Source: Phaseolus vulgaris (Eukaryota; Streptophyta; Magnoliopsida; Fabales; Fabaceae). Taken from it: 64,000 nucleotides of DNA. The position numbers and the translations under genes were made by a program. Positions 54,519-64,000 of the stretch are shown in pieces; the stretch's first letter is position 1, and every line of letters starts with the position of its first letter. A model generated the notes under the pieces. That model saw only the letters and a list, made by a program, of their open reading frames with translations, was not told the DNA's origin and did not search any database. The DNA lies in NCBI RefSeq assembly GCF_000499845.2, contig NC_023754.2, forward strand, positions 20,586,111 through 20,650,110. Direction: 5' to 3'.

Positions 54519-56303
54519 TTAGGTATTCACAATGCTTCCACCTGAAAAGATGAAAAGGAAAAGAGTCAGAAAACCTATAAAATGAAAAAAGGTGTTTATG
54601 ATTTTGGTGTGAAAAATATTAAGTATGAATGACCGTTTGGGTGGAGGACTTGGCCAGTTATGTAAGAGGAGCATTGGTTGGAAGCAAGAAACACATAAGA
54701 AGGAGCAACTTCAATAGGTTGCCCAGCTCTTTTCATTGTTGTATCTGAACCAAATACCACAATTTGTTCTTCTGTAAAACTTGCTACTTGTAATGGAGTC
54801 CAGATAGGTCCTGGAGCAACGCCATTCACACGTATTCCCTTCCTCACAAGCTGAAGTGCCAAGGATCTTGTAAACCCTACAATGGCACCCTTTGTCGATG
54901 CATAGTCCACTAGGGTTGCGTGTCCTTCATATGCAACCACTGATGTTGTGTTGATGATGCCACTTCCTTCCTTCATGTGCTTCAGAGCATATCTATGTAT
55001 TCATAAAGAAGATATTATGAATGATAAACTTTCAGATCATATGTTATTTGTGTAGAATATGAAAGCATAAAACTGATGAGTGGTTTGATTATGGTGTCTT
55101 ACTTGGTCATGAAGAAGTAGGAAAAGATATTGGTTCGGAAAACCATGTGGAGTCTTTTATCATCAATCTCTTCCAATGAATCACTTTGGAACTGCACAGC
55201 TGCGTTGTTGACCAAGATGTCAATGCAGCCATAAGCACTAACCACCTCATCCACCACTCTCTTGCAATTCTCTTCATAACCCAAATTAACTGGTATAGCC
55301 ATTGGATCTTTGGCATCTGCAGTTTTAGCATTTCTGATAATTTCAAGTGTTTCTTTGGCATCTATGTCTTCCTGTCCCTCCACATAGGTGAAGATGACAG
55401 TAGCACCCTCTAATGAGAACAAGTTGCACACGGCTCGTCCAATTCCAGAGTCACCTCCAGTTATTACAGCTATCTTCCCCTGCAAATATTTATAACCGAT
55501 TAAGTCCAAGAAGATTAGAAAAAATTACTCAACAACAAACAACAAATGTTAAATCTTAAACTCTAAAAAAACAAACAATGAAGTAATGAACTTTTAAGCG
55601 TAACTTAATCTTATAAACTATACTAGTACGACCGGTCGACCACCCTGAGTCAGTCAGAATTCCAAACCGTTTGACCATTCGTCCATAATGAGGGAGGCTG
55701 CATGGCAACACCAAACCAACCGGCCTGTGGGCTGGTGAAGTCAGCATGACTAATTCATAATTAAAGGTTATTTAGCATAACTTTAAACGTGATCCATTAT
55801 CCTAATTCAGTCCATCAATGAAGGCTCAGTAAGGTAATATAAATAACGTAGATTTCAATAATCAAGTACGTCATTATCTACAGTAATCTGACAATCAAGT
55901 GTCAACACCCTTACTGACTTGATCGTCGAGTGTCTTCTGCAGGTACCATTCGAGTCTGTGATACCGGATGATCGAGAGGAGAAAGGAGCTCGAGGAGTGA
56001 ATATCTGCGTGTAGAAGCAACAGACCTAAAGGAAGAGCATACAATTGTTCTCTAGATCCCAACACTCATTCGAGAACATAAATTAAATAATAAACTAAAT
56101 AATAAAATAAAGTTTACCTTCATTTATATACTATATTATATTGTATGAAATGTTATTATTTTAATGGATGATATACATACTTGAAGTTTATTTGATGGTT
56201 TGTAATCTGGAGTGCTATATTGCGGTGGTGGATTCATGAGATACTCTTTGCCAGGCTGTGTGTATTGCTTCTGAGGGGGAAACCTGTATTCAGTGGAAGC
56301 CAT
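54519..56303 (-). CDS. Short-chain dehydrogenase, glucose/ribitol dehydrogenase homologue
   Basis: Classical SDR oxidoreductase of the plant glucose-and-ribitol-dehydrogenase group, NAD(P)-dependent; relatives are abundant in maturing embryos, and the true substrate is unsettled. Exons: 56181-56303, 55103-55479, 54634-54992, 54519-54541, joining in phase to 293 aa. Cofactor motif TGGDSGIG (48-55), NNAA (132-135), catalytic Ser184 in NTTSVV and YASTK with Tyr197/Lys201 are all present. The N-terminus (KQYTQPGKEYLMNPPP) is the family's Pro/Gln-rich extension. The last exon is only 23 bp: HPNG|GSIVNT then stop gives the family-typical ending, but its donor (GTCATT) is weak. Reading through instead gives a different 11-residue tail (HSYLIFFTPKS). 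Intron 1 contains a dispersed repeat. Confidence 0.93.
55600..56080 (-). repeat. Dispersed repeat, copy 2, inside dehydrogenase intron 1
   Basis: The reverse complement aligns with 51,200-51,650: GGTACCTGCAGAAGACACTC, then GATCAAGTCAGTAAGGGTGT, and further blocks in the same order. It sits wholly within the 701-bp first intron and is GC-richer than the rest of that intron. Ends are not sharply defined and no target-site duplication was identified. Confidence 0.65.
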
Positions 56304-56376
56304 TCTCTTAAACGGGCTTTTGGGAGGTGTGTAAGTGGAACTAGATTCTGAGTAGCCGTGAATATGGAGAAGCTAA

Positions 56377-56382
56377 TTTATA
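56377..56382 (-). promoter_or_regulatory. TATA box of the dehydrogenase gene
   Basis: Minus-strand TATAAA lies 74-79 bp upstream of the ATG, compatible with a 5' UTR of roughly 45 nt. Assigned by position and consensus only. Confidence 0.6.
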
Positions 56383-56480
56383 AGGATGTCCTGAACAAAG
56401 AAAGTGTTAAGGTTTTGATAGCATGTGTATGTGTCGTGTGTGAAGATTGAATACACATGTTATGTTCTGTTTTAGCCTCA

Positions 56481-56488
56481 CACGTGGC
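56481..56488. promoter_or_regulatory. G-box/ABRE (CACGTGGC)
   Basis: CACGTGGC matches the ABA-response element bound by bZIP factors of the ABF/ABI5 type. It lies about 100 bp upstream of the TATA box of the dehydrogenase. Relatives of this enzyme are ABA- and seed-maturation-induced, so the site is a plausible functional element, though one copy alone is modest evidence. Confidence 0.6.
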
Positions 56489-56499
56489 GAGACATTATT

Positions 56500-57300
56500 T
56501 GTGGACAATGGTTATATCAGTCATTTTCTTTTTCATTTCATTTTCTTTTCTTCTTACTCGGGATATGCTAATTACTTTTGGGAACGTGTTTCCTTGTGTT
56601 TGTTCTCTGTTTGGAAAGTTTTTCCTATTTTGATATATTTAAAATCTTATTCTTTCTTCTATGACATAAGGGATGAATGGGTTGGTATGGTTAATATCTT
56701 TCCTTTATTTATTTATTTATTTATTTTTAAAAATATTATTTTATTATTCATTTCGTTGTTCATCCGTATTTATGAAAAAAAATGTAATATATTTGTTTTT
56801 ATTTTTGTGAGTATTCATAAATATTTACAGATATTTTCTATTTCCATTTTTTACTTTCAAATAATTTTATTTATAAATAATTTTTTAAAATATATACACA
56901 CTGTAAAAAAATCATTAAATAAAAATTAATTTTAATATTTAAAAATAATCGGTTACTATATTAACTAAATTATATATTATTTTTAAGATTCTTCCTCTTT
57001 CATTCATGATATGGTAATTCTAGCCCATTATTAATAATTTGGCTTCAGAGACACCCATGATGCATTTGAAATATATTATATATCAATTTCTAATGTCGAT
57101 GCTTTTGAAACCTATGTTTGGAGATCATTTAAAATATGTAAGAAATCATTTTATTCTTTGGATAAACTCAATCAAAGTATAAAACTTTTATTAATCAAAT
57201 TTTTACTATTTATGAGTCTCAATTTTATGATCAAGTAGTTCCTTATCCAGGGATGTCATGACCCGACACTAAGACTTTGAAAGATAATGACACTCACTGA
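56500..57300. other. Spacer upstream of the dehydrogenase
   Basis: T-rich sequence with a long but low-complexity open frame (56,447-56,929, + strand; mostly Phe, Ile, Tyr, Ser) that I do not regard as a gene. No other feature. Confidence 0.55.
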
Positions 57301-58320
57301 AAATGATCCAATAGGTTTTCAAATTGAAATACCATTTTGATGATTTAGTTGACAACTACAAAGCTCGGTTAATAGTCAAAGACTACACATAACAAGTTGT
57401 GATTGATTTCTCAAACACTTTTTCACTAATGGTTAAACTTATTTATGTAAAGGTCTTATTAGCTATTTCTACTACGAAAAATTAGAGCCTACAACAATTA
57501 GATATCAACAATGTATTCTTAAATGGTGAGTTATTTAAGAAAATATACATATATATTTTCCAAGGTTACAAAACAAGAACAAAAGGATTGATTTGCAATT
57601 AGTTGAATAAATCTATATGTGGACTGAGACAAACCTCTAGATAATGGTTTTGCAAGTTCTCATCAACATTACTGCAAATGGTTTTAGACAATCTAAAAAT
57701 GATTACTCTTTGTTTACTCATGGTTTTGGTTCTTCATTAGTCATTTTGTCGGCCTATCCGAATGACATAATCTTAGTAGGCTTCGATTTTTCTTATGTTA
57801 ACAATGTACAATTGATATTGAGCTCCTTAAGCAAACTAAATATCCTTGCTCCTATCAAATATTTTCCAGGCTTAGAAACTGCTAGATTTAGCAGAATGTA
57901 TTAGCTTAAGTCAGTGAAAATAGATTTTATCTTTGCTTGATGATATTAGTTTAGGGTTTAGGGTTTAGATTTTATCATTTGTTCTTACACTAAACCCTAA
58001 ACCCGCAAACTAGTTACACTGCCTATGGATCACAATTTAAAATTTAACCTTAATGACCTTATTGAGTATCCCTTTGTATATATAGAAGATTAATTGAAAG
58101 ACTTGCGCACTTGACTATTTTCAAGCCACACATTACCTTTGTAATTCATAAATTAAGTGAGTACATGAAGAATCATTAATCATACATTTAATTACACTTC
58201 ACCACTTGTTACAATACTAGAAATCCACTCCAGGTCAATGTCTCATTTTTCCGACCAACAAGAAATGTCATCTCTCAGCATATGCTGATGCAAACTGAGG
58301 CAAAATTATTTATTTAGAAA
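57300..58320 (+). pseudogene. Ty1-copia reverse transcriptase/RNase H remnant
   Basis: Frames switch repeatedly but copia blocks are clear. YKARLIVKDYT is followed by LQQLDINNVFLNGELFKKIY (RT active-site region, usually LDVNNAFLNG). Then come SICGLRQTSR, NGFRQSKNDYSLFTHG, a YPNDIILVG block where YVDD is expected, and PIKYFPGLETARF. A later block resembles YRRLIERLAHLT followed by FVIHKLSEYMKNH. Numerous stops; no LTRs recognised. An inverted telomere-like repeat (57,948-58,005) interrupts it. Confidence 0.85.
57948..58005. repeat. Inverted telomere-like repeat
   Basis: TTTAGGGTTTAGGGTTTAG is followed, after 21 bp, by CTAAACCCTAAACCC. Fifteen bases pair perfectly, forming a potential hairpin of plant telomere units (TTTAGGG). 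Confidence 0.9.
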
Positions 58321-60859
58321 CTAGGAGATAAATCACTAGTTTGTGTATTTATTGATATTAAATATATTTTAAATGATGTGAATAAACCTGTGTTCAATTT
58401 AATTTTATCTTATTCGTGCAATAATTTTTTTTTATAAAAAACAATTACTTGAGACTAATTAATTAAAGTGAGATGCATTATATAATTTAAGAAGTAATTT
58501 AAAATTAAAAAACAAAATTAATATTTACATTATTAGGAATCAGGCGTGACTTTTAATTAAAAATGAGAAAATTAAACTTATATGATAACATTTAAGATTT
58601 AAAATTTAAAATTTATTCATGTAAAATTTAATAATTCATTTAATGACTTACCTAAATGAACATCTAATGATAAAAACTTCTTTCCCTTGCAAAATAGTAT
58701 ACTAAAAAAGCCAACATATATGTTACTTAGTCATAAAAAAAAATAAATATATTAATTGGTTACATCATCTCAAAACTTTACTGGTTTTTGGAATTAATTG
58801 CTAAAATTTTCATATATAAGAATTTAACACACGTCACAAAATTTATAATAACTCATACACTTTGGTTAGATTAAGTTGGATGAAGATACAGCTTAAGAAG
58901 AAGGAAAAAAAGAAGAAATAGTTGAATAATAGATAAATTCTTTACATATATGTATGTATTATGTTTCCTTCACGTCTGTAATGTTACCAAATGAGAATAA
59001 AAAGAACTAATTTTACATTTCTTTTTCTTTTCTTTTCTATCCATTCGTTTACGTTTATCCTAATTTAGGACATTTATTTTACAATTTTTTTCATGGGTTC
59101 CTTTTTTTTTCAAATTCTTCTTCCACATTATTATGGAAAAATAAATTTAGAATGTAAAAAATACATTTAAAAATATATTTTAGAAAAACATTTTCAAAAT
59201 TTAGAAATGTGTTTCAAGAATCTAAATCCAAAAATATATTATAATTTTTTTTTATCCATATTCTCTTTAATTTAATTTAAGATTATTTTTGTCATTTTAC
59301 ATAATTATTTTTTTATTTGAGTGAAAAATCAGATACAGGTTTAAATTGATATCGTGAAGAAAAAAGTTGTTTTTTATGTGTTAGGAATGCTATTCTTAAA
59401 AAAAATATGATTATGGACACTTATATATGTTATGAGACTTTTAAATGGTGTCTCATATAAGTAAGTGTTTAATTCAAAAAATATTTGTGTGATTTTTGAC
59501 AATTCTAACACAATTTTAAAAAGGAGAAATATATTAATTTTCTAAAAATTTAAATTTATTGTATAAATTTTTAATATAATTATAAAAATAAAGAACAATT
59601 AAAACATAATTTGTACATAAAACTTATATAATTTATAATTATATAATATATAAATTCGTGTCTCAGTATCTTTAAGTATCCATGTTTTCGTATCCGTATC
59701 AGTGTTCATTATTATGCTACATAATTTATATGTTAAAATAACATTTTTGAAAGGCTAAAATCTATCTATGTATAAATTTGTGAAATCAGTAACAACGCTA
59801 TATTTCTCTTCTAAAACATTTAATTTTTTATTTTTCGTGCATATATACATCATCATATTAAATATAGTAATTAAGATCATTACAATCGGTATATATTTTA
59901 ATTTTATATATTACCATGATCAATATTATATTGTATATAAAATAAGGTTTTTTTCAAGTAAAAAAAATACCATATTAATTATCTGTCTTCCAAAAGTATG
60001 CAAATTAATTTTTTTTGAATTCAAATATACATAAGTATATTAATTAAGGACATTAATTAATATGTATTTTAATTTTTATTTATTACAATAATCAATTAAA
60101 GCCGCCATTAAATAGACATTTTGATTTAATTTTTACATATTACGATGATCAATTATCAAAAAATTTGGAATATTTTTATAATTATAAAATATTTTTTACA
60201 ACTCTGGTATTTTTTTTTAATATCATAATTTTAAAATAATTACAGTTAATAAATATTATGATGATAATAACTTTTTTTTTGTAGTAAATGAAAAATACTA
60301 ACATAATAAATAATCATGAAAAATGTGGTAATGAATTATATTTATTATTTTTTATGATAATAAATAATTAATAACACAAATTATAATTATAATAAAATAT
60401 GACAATAAATAATTATGCTATCTAAAATACCAGTATACTAGTATAATGAATGATGACAACATAATGTCGGGTAAAGGATTCACACATGTTTTTAGTATAT
60501 ACACTTAGATTTTTTTTCTTTAAAAAAAAATAAAAGACAGTAATATATATGTGCTGCAGATAATGTGATCAGAAGAAAGTTTGAGAAGAAATGTATAAAA
60601 AACTAGGACATGAAAAAAATGAAGAGATTTTTGTATAATACATTAACTTGCAATTACAACTAAGGAATGAAACATGTCAAATGGCTGCTACATCATATGT
60701 TAAAATCAAATATTCAACTCTACATATGACAGTCTCAAAAAAATATTAAAGTACGTATAGTATAAACAAATTATATTACTATACGTACAAAATTCAAGGA
60801 TATGCGTACATCACGATACAATCACTAAAATTATAGTGATGCTTGATGAATGCCATTTT
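58321..60859. other. AT-rich spacer
   Basis: Very AT-rich, with poly-A/T runs and no recognised gene, RNA or organised repeat. Confidence 0.6.
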
Positions 60860-60927
60860 CTTCATTCAGATTAGCATATGCATAGCCTTTTCTCTTCATT
60901 CAGATTAGCATATGCATAGCCTTTTCG
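60860..60927. repeat. 34-bp tandem duplication
   Basis: Two adjacent copies of a 34-bp unit beginning CTTCATTCAGATTAGCATAT (60,860 and 60,894). It lies 64-131 bp beyond the stop codon of transporter C, so probably within its 3' UTR. Confidence 0.92.
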
Positions 60928-60990
60928 CTCTTTTTTTCAGTGGAAAAGTTTGCATTTGGAAAATTCTTACTGGTTTATCATGCACGGAAT

Positions 60991-63961
60991 TCATTTCTTT
61001 GAAGAAGAATATGAACTCAAAGAAGCTTGAATTTCTTCTAATGTTCGCCCCTTGGTTTCTGGTACAAGTTTTGCTACGAATAGCACAGTGAAGCCACATA
61101 TGGTGGAGAAGATGAAGAAAGTTCCTGGCCAAACATAACATCAAAATGAATCTTATTACATGCATAGAAAGATAACTCCTTACTCTTTGTATTTTTCTTC
61201 CCTATTTTCTTAAATTTTTTCTCAGCTTTTTTGTTGAATTCGAACCTACCTGCTGAACTCCAATTCATGAGGAAGTTAAAAGCATATGATACAATCCAAG
61301 AACACAACCAGCTAACCAAAGTCACAAGGCTTCCAGCAGAACCCTTCACGTTGATGGGAAATATCTGGAAAATAAAATATAACCATTCATCATGCTGATG
61401 ATTTTTTTATGTTTGCTTTTTTACTTCCCAAATTCAGGCATAGTAACAGTGACTACCTCAGACATTATAACCCATGGAATTGCTCCCATGCCTATAGAGT
61501 AAGATCCCACATATACCTGGCCATTAAGAATAGTTATTAGGAATTGAATTCTTGTTTTGAATCATAAAATATAGTAGTGATCACAATTCCTTTCAGTTAA
61601 ATTTATGAGATTGCACAGTATAGTTGAAGATCCCTATATATGTGCAAGAACATTACCAGTACACCCACTAGGGCCATAATGGGGCTAACTCCCTTCCATT
61701 GATGCAAGTCCTGCATCATGCAATCCTAATTATTCTTAGAAATTCACGAGAAAACCAACTTACTGGATCAGATTGTGTAATTAAAAGAACCTGCAAGATG
61801 AACGACACGGCTGCCAGGAAGCATCCTAAGCATGTTCCCAATGCAGATACCTGTGTGATAATCAAAAATTCAGATTCAGAATATAAAGGACACAGCAAAA
61901 AAGTAGGAATAATAGTTCAAACTTTTTACCAGCAGAAGTGGTCTTCTTCCAGATTTATCCATTAGAAGTACTCCTAAAGTTGTCATTGGAATCTACAAAC
62001 ATAAATGATGGACTAGTGTGAAAAACAAGAATGAAGGGTGCACTCATCAAAGCTTGCATTTACAGGATAAAGCACAGAGAAATTATGCAATCGCATGAAG
62101 AGAATTAAGAACCTTGACGGCAACCATTGCTACTGTTCCAATACTTTCCGAAAACCCTGTCATGGATAAGAATTTTTGCTTTTGTGTGAATCATTTCATA
62201 AATCTAATATTCTCATTCATTTTCTCTTACTTGTCATATGATGGAGCATAGAAAAGAAACTGCACATACCAGCAGATATAAATATAGAGTTTGCATAAAA
62301 AACAATGCCATTAATCCCTCCAAACTGTTGAAGTATCATCAAGCCGACTCCTACCTAACCAAGTAACTATATAACATAAGAGCCCCACATAAGGCTAATA
62401 TGGGCCATATGAATAGGGATAAGTTAGAATGCTCACGATAAGTGACTTCAAATATTGCATTCGGAATAAGCCAATGATGCTAGCTTCTGTTTGCTTCTGA
62501 AAGGCTTCGGTATAATCCTACAAATAAAGGTAATGCAAAAATGATAGATTAAATTCCTTGGTTTCTTCCTTTTCTATTTCACTTTTGCATCCAAGTATGA
62601 TTGTAACTCTAGCGTAACTTTGTAAGAACAAAAACTAGTTACATACTCTAATTTCAGTGGCCTCTTGATAAACATCAGCATTCTTACCCCTGAGGTGCTG
62701 TAAAGCAGAATCACTCTCTCTTAACCGACCCACCTTGGCCTGCAGAATAATTTGTGATATGTTTGTGAGCAATGAAATGTAATGAGTTCAACCATTTCAT
62801 AAAAGTGATGGAAAGAACCAATTCGTTGTGAGAGCAGTGTCCAACATGAACAACCCAAACAATAAAATTACAGAAGCTGTGAACAACTCACCAGCCACCT
62901 GGGAGAATCAGTAATGAAGGGCAGACTGAGAAGCTGCACAAGGCATGGAATAATTCCTGAGATAAATAAATAAACATGAGAGTTACATGAAGCCCGTTTT
63001 ATTTGGTTTGTGAAAAGAACTCCAGAAAGAAGAATGTTACCTATTAGAGCCAAGATCCTCCAATTGACAAATGCTCCGACAAGATAAGTTAATGACATCC
63101 CACAACTAATCATTAACTGTCAAAATAAGACCAAATAGGATTAAAATAGCAAAACATATGTTGTATGGTACATAAAGTAAGAGTAAAATGATATTAAAAG
63201 ATTGAATCATTTACAGTGTTTACCTGATGAACTGCGGTGAATGCCCCTCGAAGATTCTTGGGTGTTATTTCTGCTACATAAACAGGTACCTAATATACAA
63301 AGTAAACTATGTATTCTTTGAGTCGTTGAATATCAATTGAACTGTGATCATAACAAAATATACAGTCACAGCAGTTACCGCATAAGATAGAAGGCCAATC
63401 CCACATCCTATCAACAGTCTTCCAACATAAAGCCACCAAGCAGTCTTCAAACAAGCACCAAATGTTAGATATCAACAACTGAACTGGAGGAAAACCCTTT
63501 GGGATGAGCACATTCAGCTAATAGAATCATAGTGGTTCAATCTCCTTACTCTATCTATCTAATTCATTGTGTTCATAAAAACAGCAACTTGAGTTTCAAA
63601 TAAGCTTCAATGTTAATATCAGAGGAGGTTTAAATAATTTTTATTGGCTACAAATATACCAATTTTTTTTGCTTTTAGTCCTTAAGTTTTATTTCTTCAT
63701 ATCAAATGGTATTTAAGCCTACCATGTACTTCAAGTACTCAATAGTTACAATGAATTCTTTACCTAGAAATATAGCTACCTATTTTTCCTTTAAGAAAAG
63801 GTTACCAACGACACATAATTGTAGTTTTCAGACATATTCAACCATTACTGATAGTGCAACTTGATAAATTGGAAATAAAGAGGAAGAAATTAATGAGAAA
63901 CCTTTGAGAATGTTATGGCCAACCATCCCAAGATGCAGAAAATCTGAGAGAACCCCATGGC
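60991..63961 (-). CDS. ERD6-like sugar transporter, copy C (5' exons beyond window)
   Basis: Fifteen coding exons, equivalent to exons 4-18 of copies A and B: 63902-63961, 63379-63444, 63224-63289, 63041-63116, 62892-62956, 62647-62739, 62437-62517, 62270-62354, 62113-62156, 61930-61992, 61791-61850, 61657-61710, 61457-61516, 61250-61364, 60991-61124. They join in phase to 373 residues plus stop; exons 1-3 lie to the right of the window. Exon sizes equal those of copy A except the last (134 vs 116 bp), giving a serine/lysine-rich tail (SSYSSSKK). The conserved PESPRWL motif reads TDSPRWL. Intron sequence after the exon-18 boundary (CCAAACATAACATCAAAATG) is shared with copy A, so C and A are sister copies even though B lies between them and C. 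Confidence 0.93.
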
Positions 63962-64000
63962 CTGCTCAGCAAAACATAGGATAACCAAAGGTGAACAACA

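Noticed and set aside
56447..56929. 160-codon open frame upstream of the dehydrogenase
   Set aside because: Composition is dominated by Phe, Ile, Tyr, Ser and Lys from T/A-rich DNA; no domain, splice support or family resemblance. It also overlaps the promoter region of the dehydrogenase.

Overview
The window is plant nuclear DNA. It is AT-rich, and its genes carry many short exons with GT-AG introns. It holds plant-only families (FANTASTIC FOUR-like, ERD6-like sugar transporters), a plant PIEZO channel and Ty1-copia, CACTA and MULE remnants. Gene and repeat style suggest a dicot, most likely a papilionoid legume; this placement is inference.

Layout. (1) 1-12,283 (+): the 3' five-sixths of a PIEZO mechanosensitive channel gene. 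Its largest intron carries decayed copia DNA. (2) 12.3-20.9 kb: AT-rich spacer with two tandem tRNA-Ser(UGA) genes, a broken MULE transposase and two exon-like islands of unknown identity. (3) 20,959-21,750 (-): a FANTASTIC FOUR-like gene. (4) 22,439-31,116 (-): two tandem ERD6-like transporters with identical 18-exon structure. A third copy (60,991 to beyond the right edge, -) has the same structure for the 15 exons visible. (5) 31-47 kb: repeat-rich block with a CACTA fragment, a copia element with both LTRs and a target-site duplication but no integrase core, and a large inverted repeat made of two MITE-like copies. (6) 47,978-49,641 (+): the gene for ribosomal protein uS11 (RPS14), followed by a decayed partial duplicate. 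(7) 54,519-56,303 (-): an intact short-chain dehydrogenase of the glucose/ribitol dehydrogenase type, with a TATA box and an ABRE-type G-box upstream. (8) 57.3-58.3 kb: a copia reverse-transcriptase pseudogene containing inverted telomere-like repeats.

The intact genes are PIEZO (as far as visible), FAF-like, transporters A and B (and C as far as visible), RPS14 and the dehydrogenase. I rebuilt exons by matching reading frame, splice sites and family conservation. All reconstructions keep phase: PIEZO 2,005 residues in window, transporter A 482 aa, B 480 aa, C 373 aa in window, RPS14 150 aa, dehydrogenase 293 aa. The FAF-like, ERD6-like and dehydrogenase genes resemble a neighbourhood I recall from Arabidopsis chromosome 1 (around At1g54730-At1g54870). 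The region may be an old syntenic block expanded by tandem duplication and split by transposons. I found no convincing wholly new system. The most interesting structures are the 1-kb inverted MITE pair, the split transporter cluster, the tRNA copy with an altered D-loop, and the unidentified exon-like islands.
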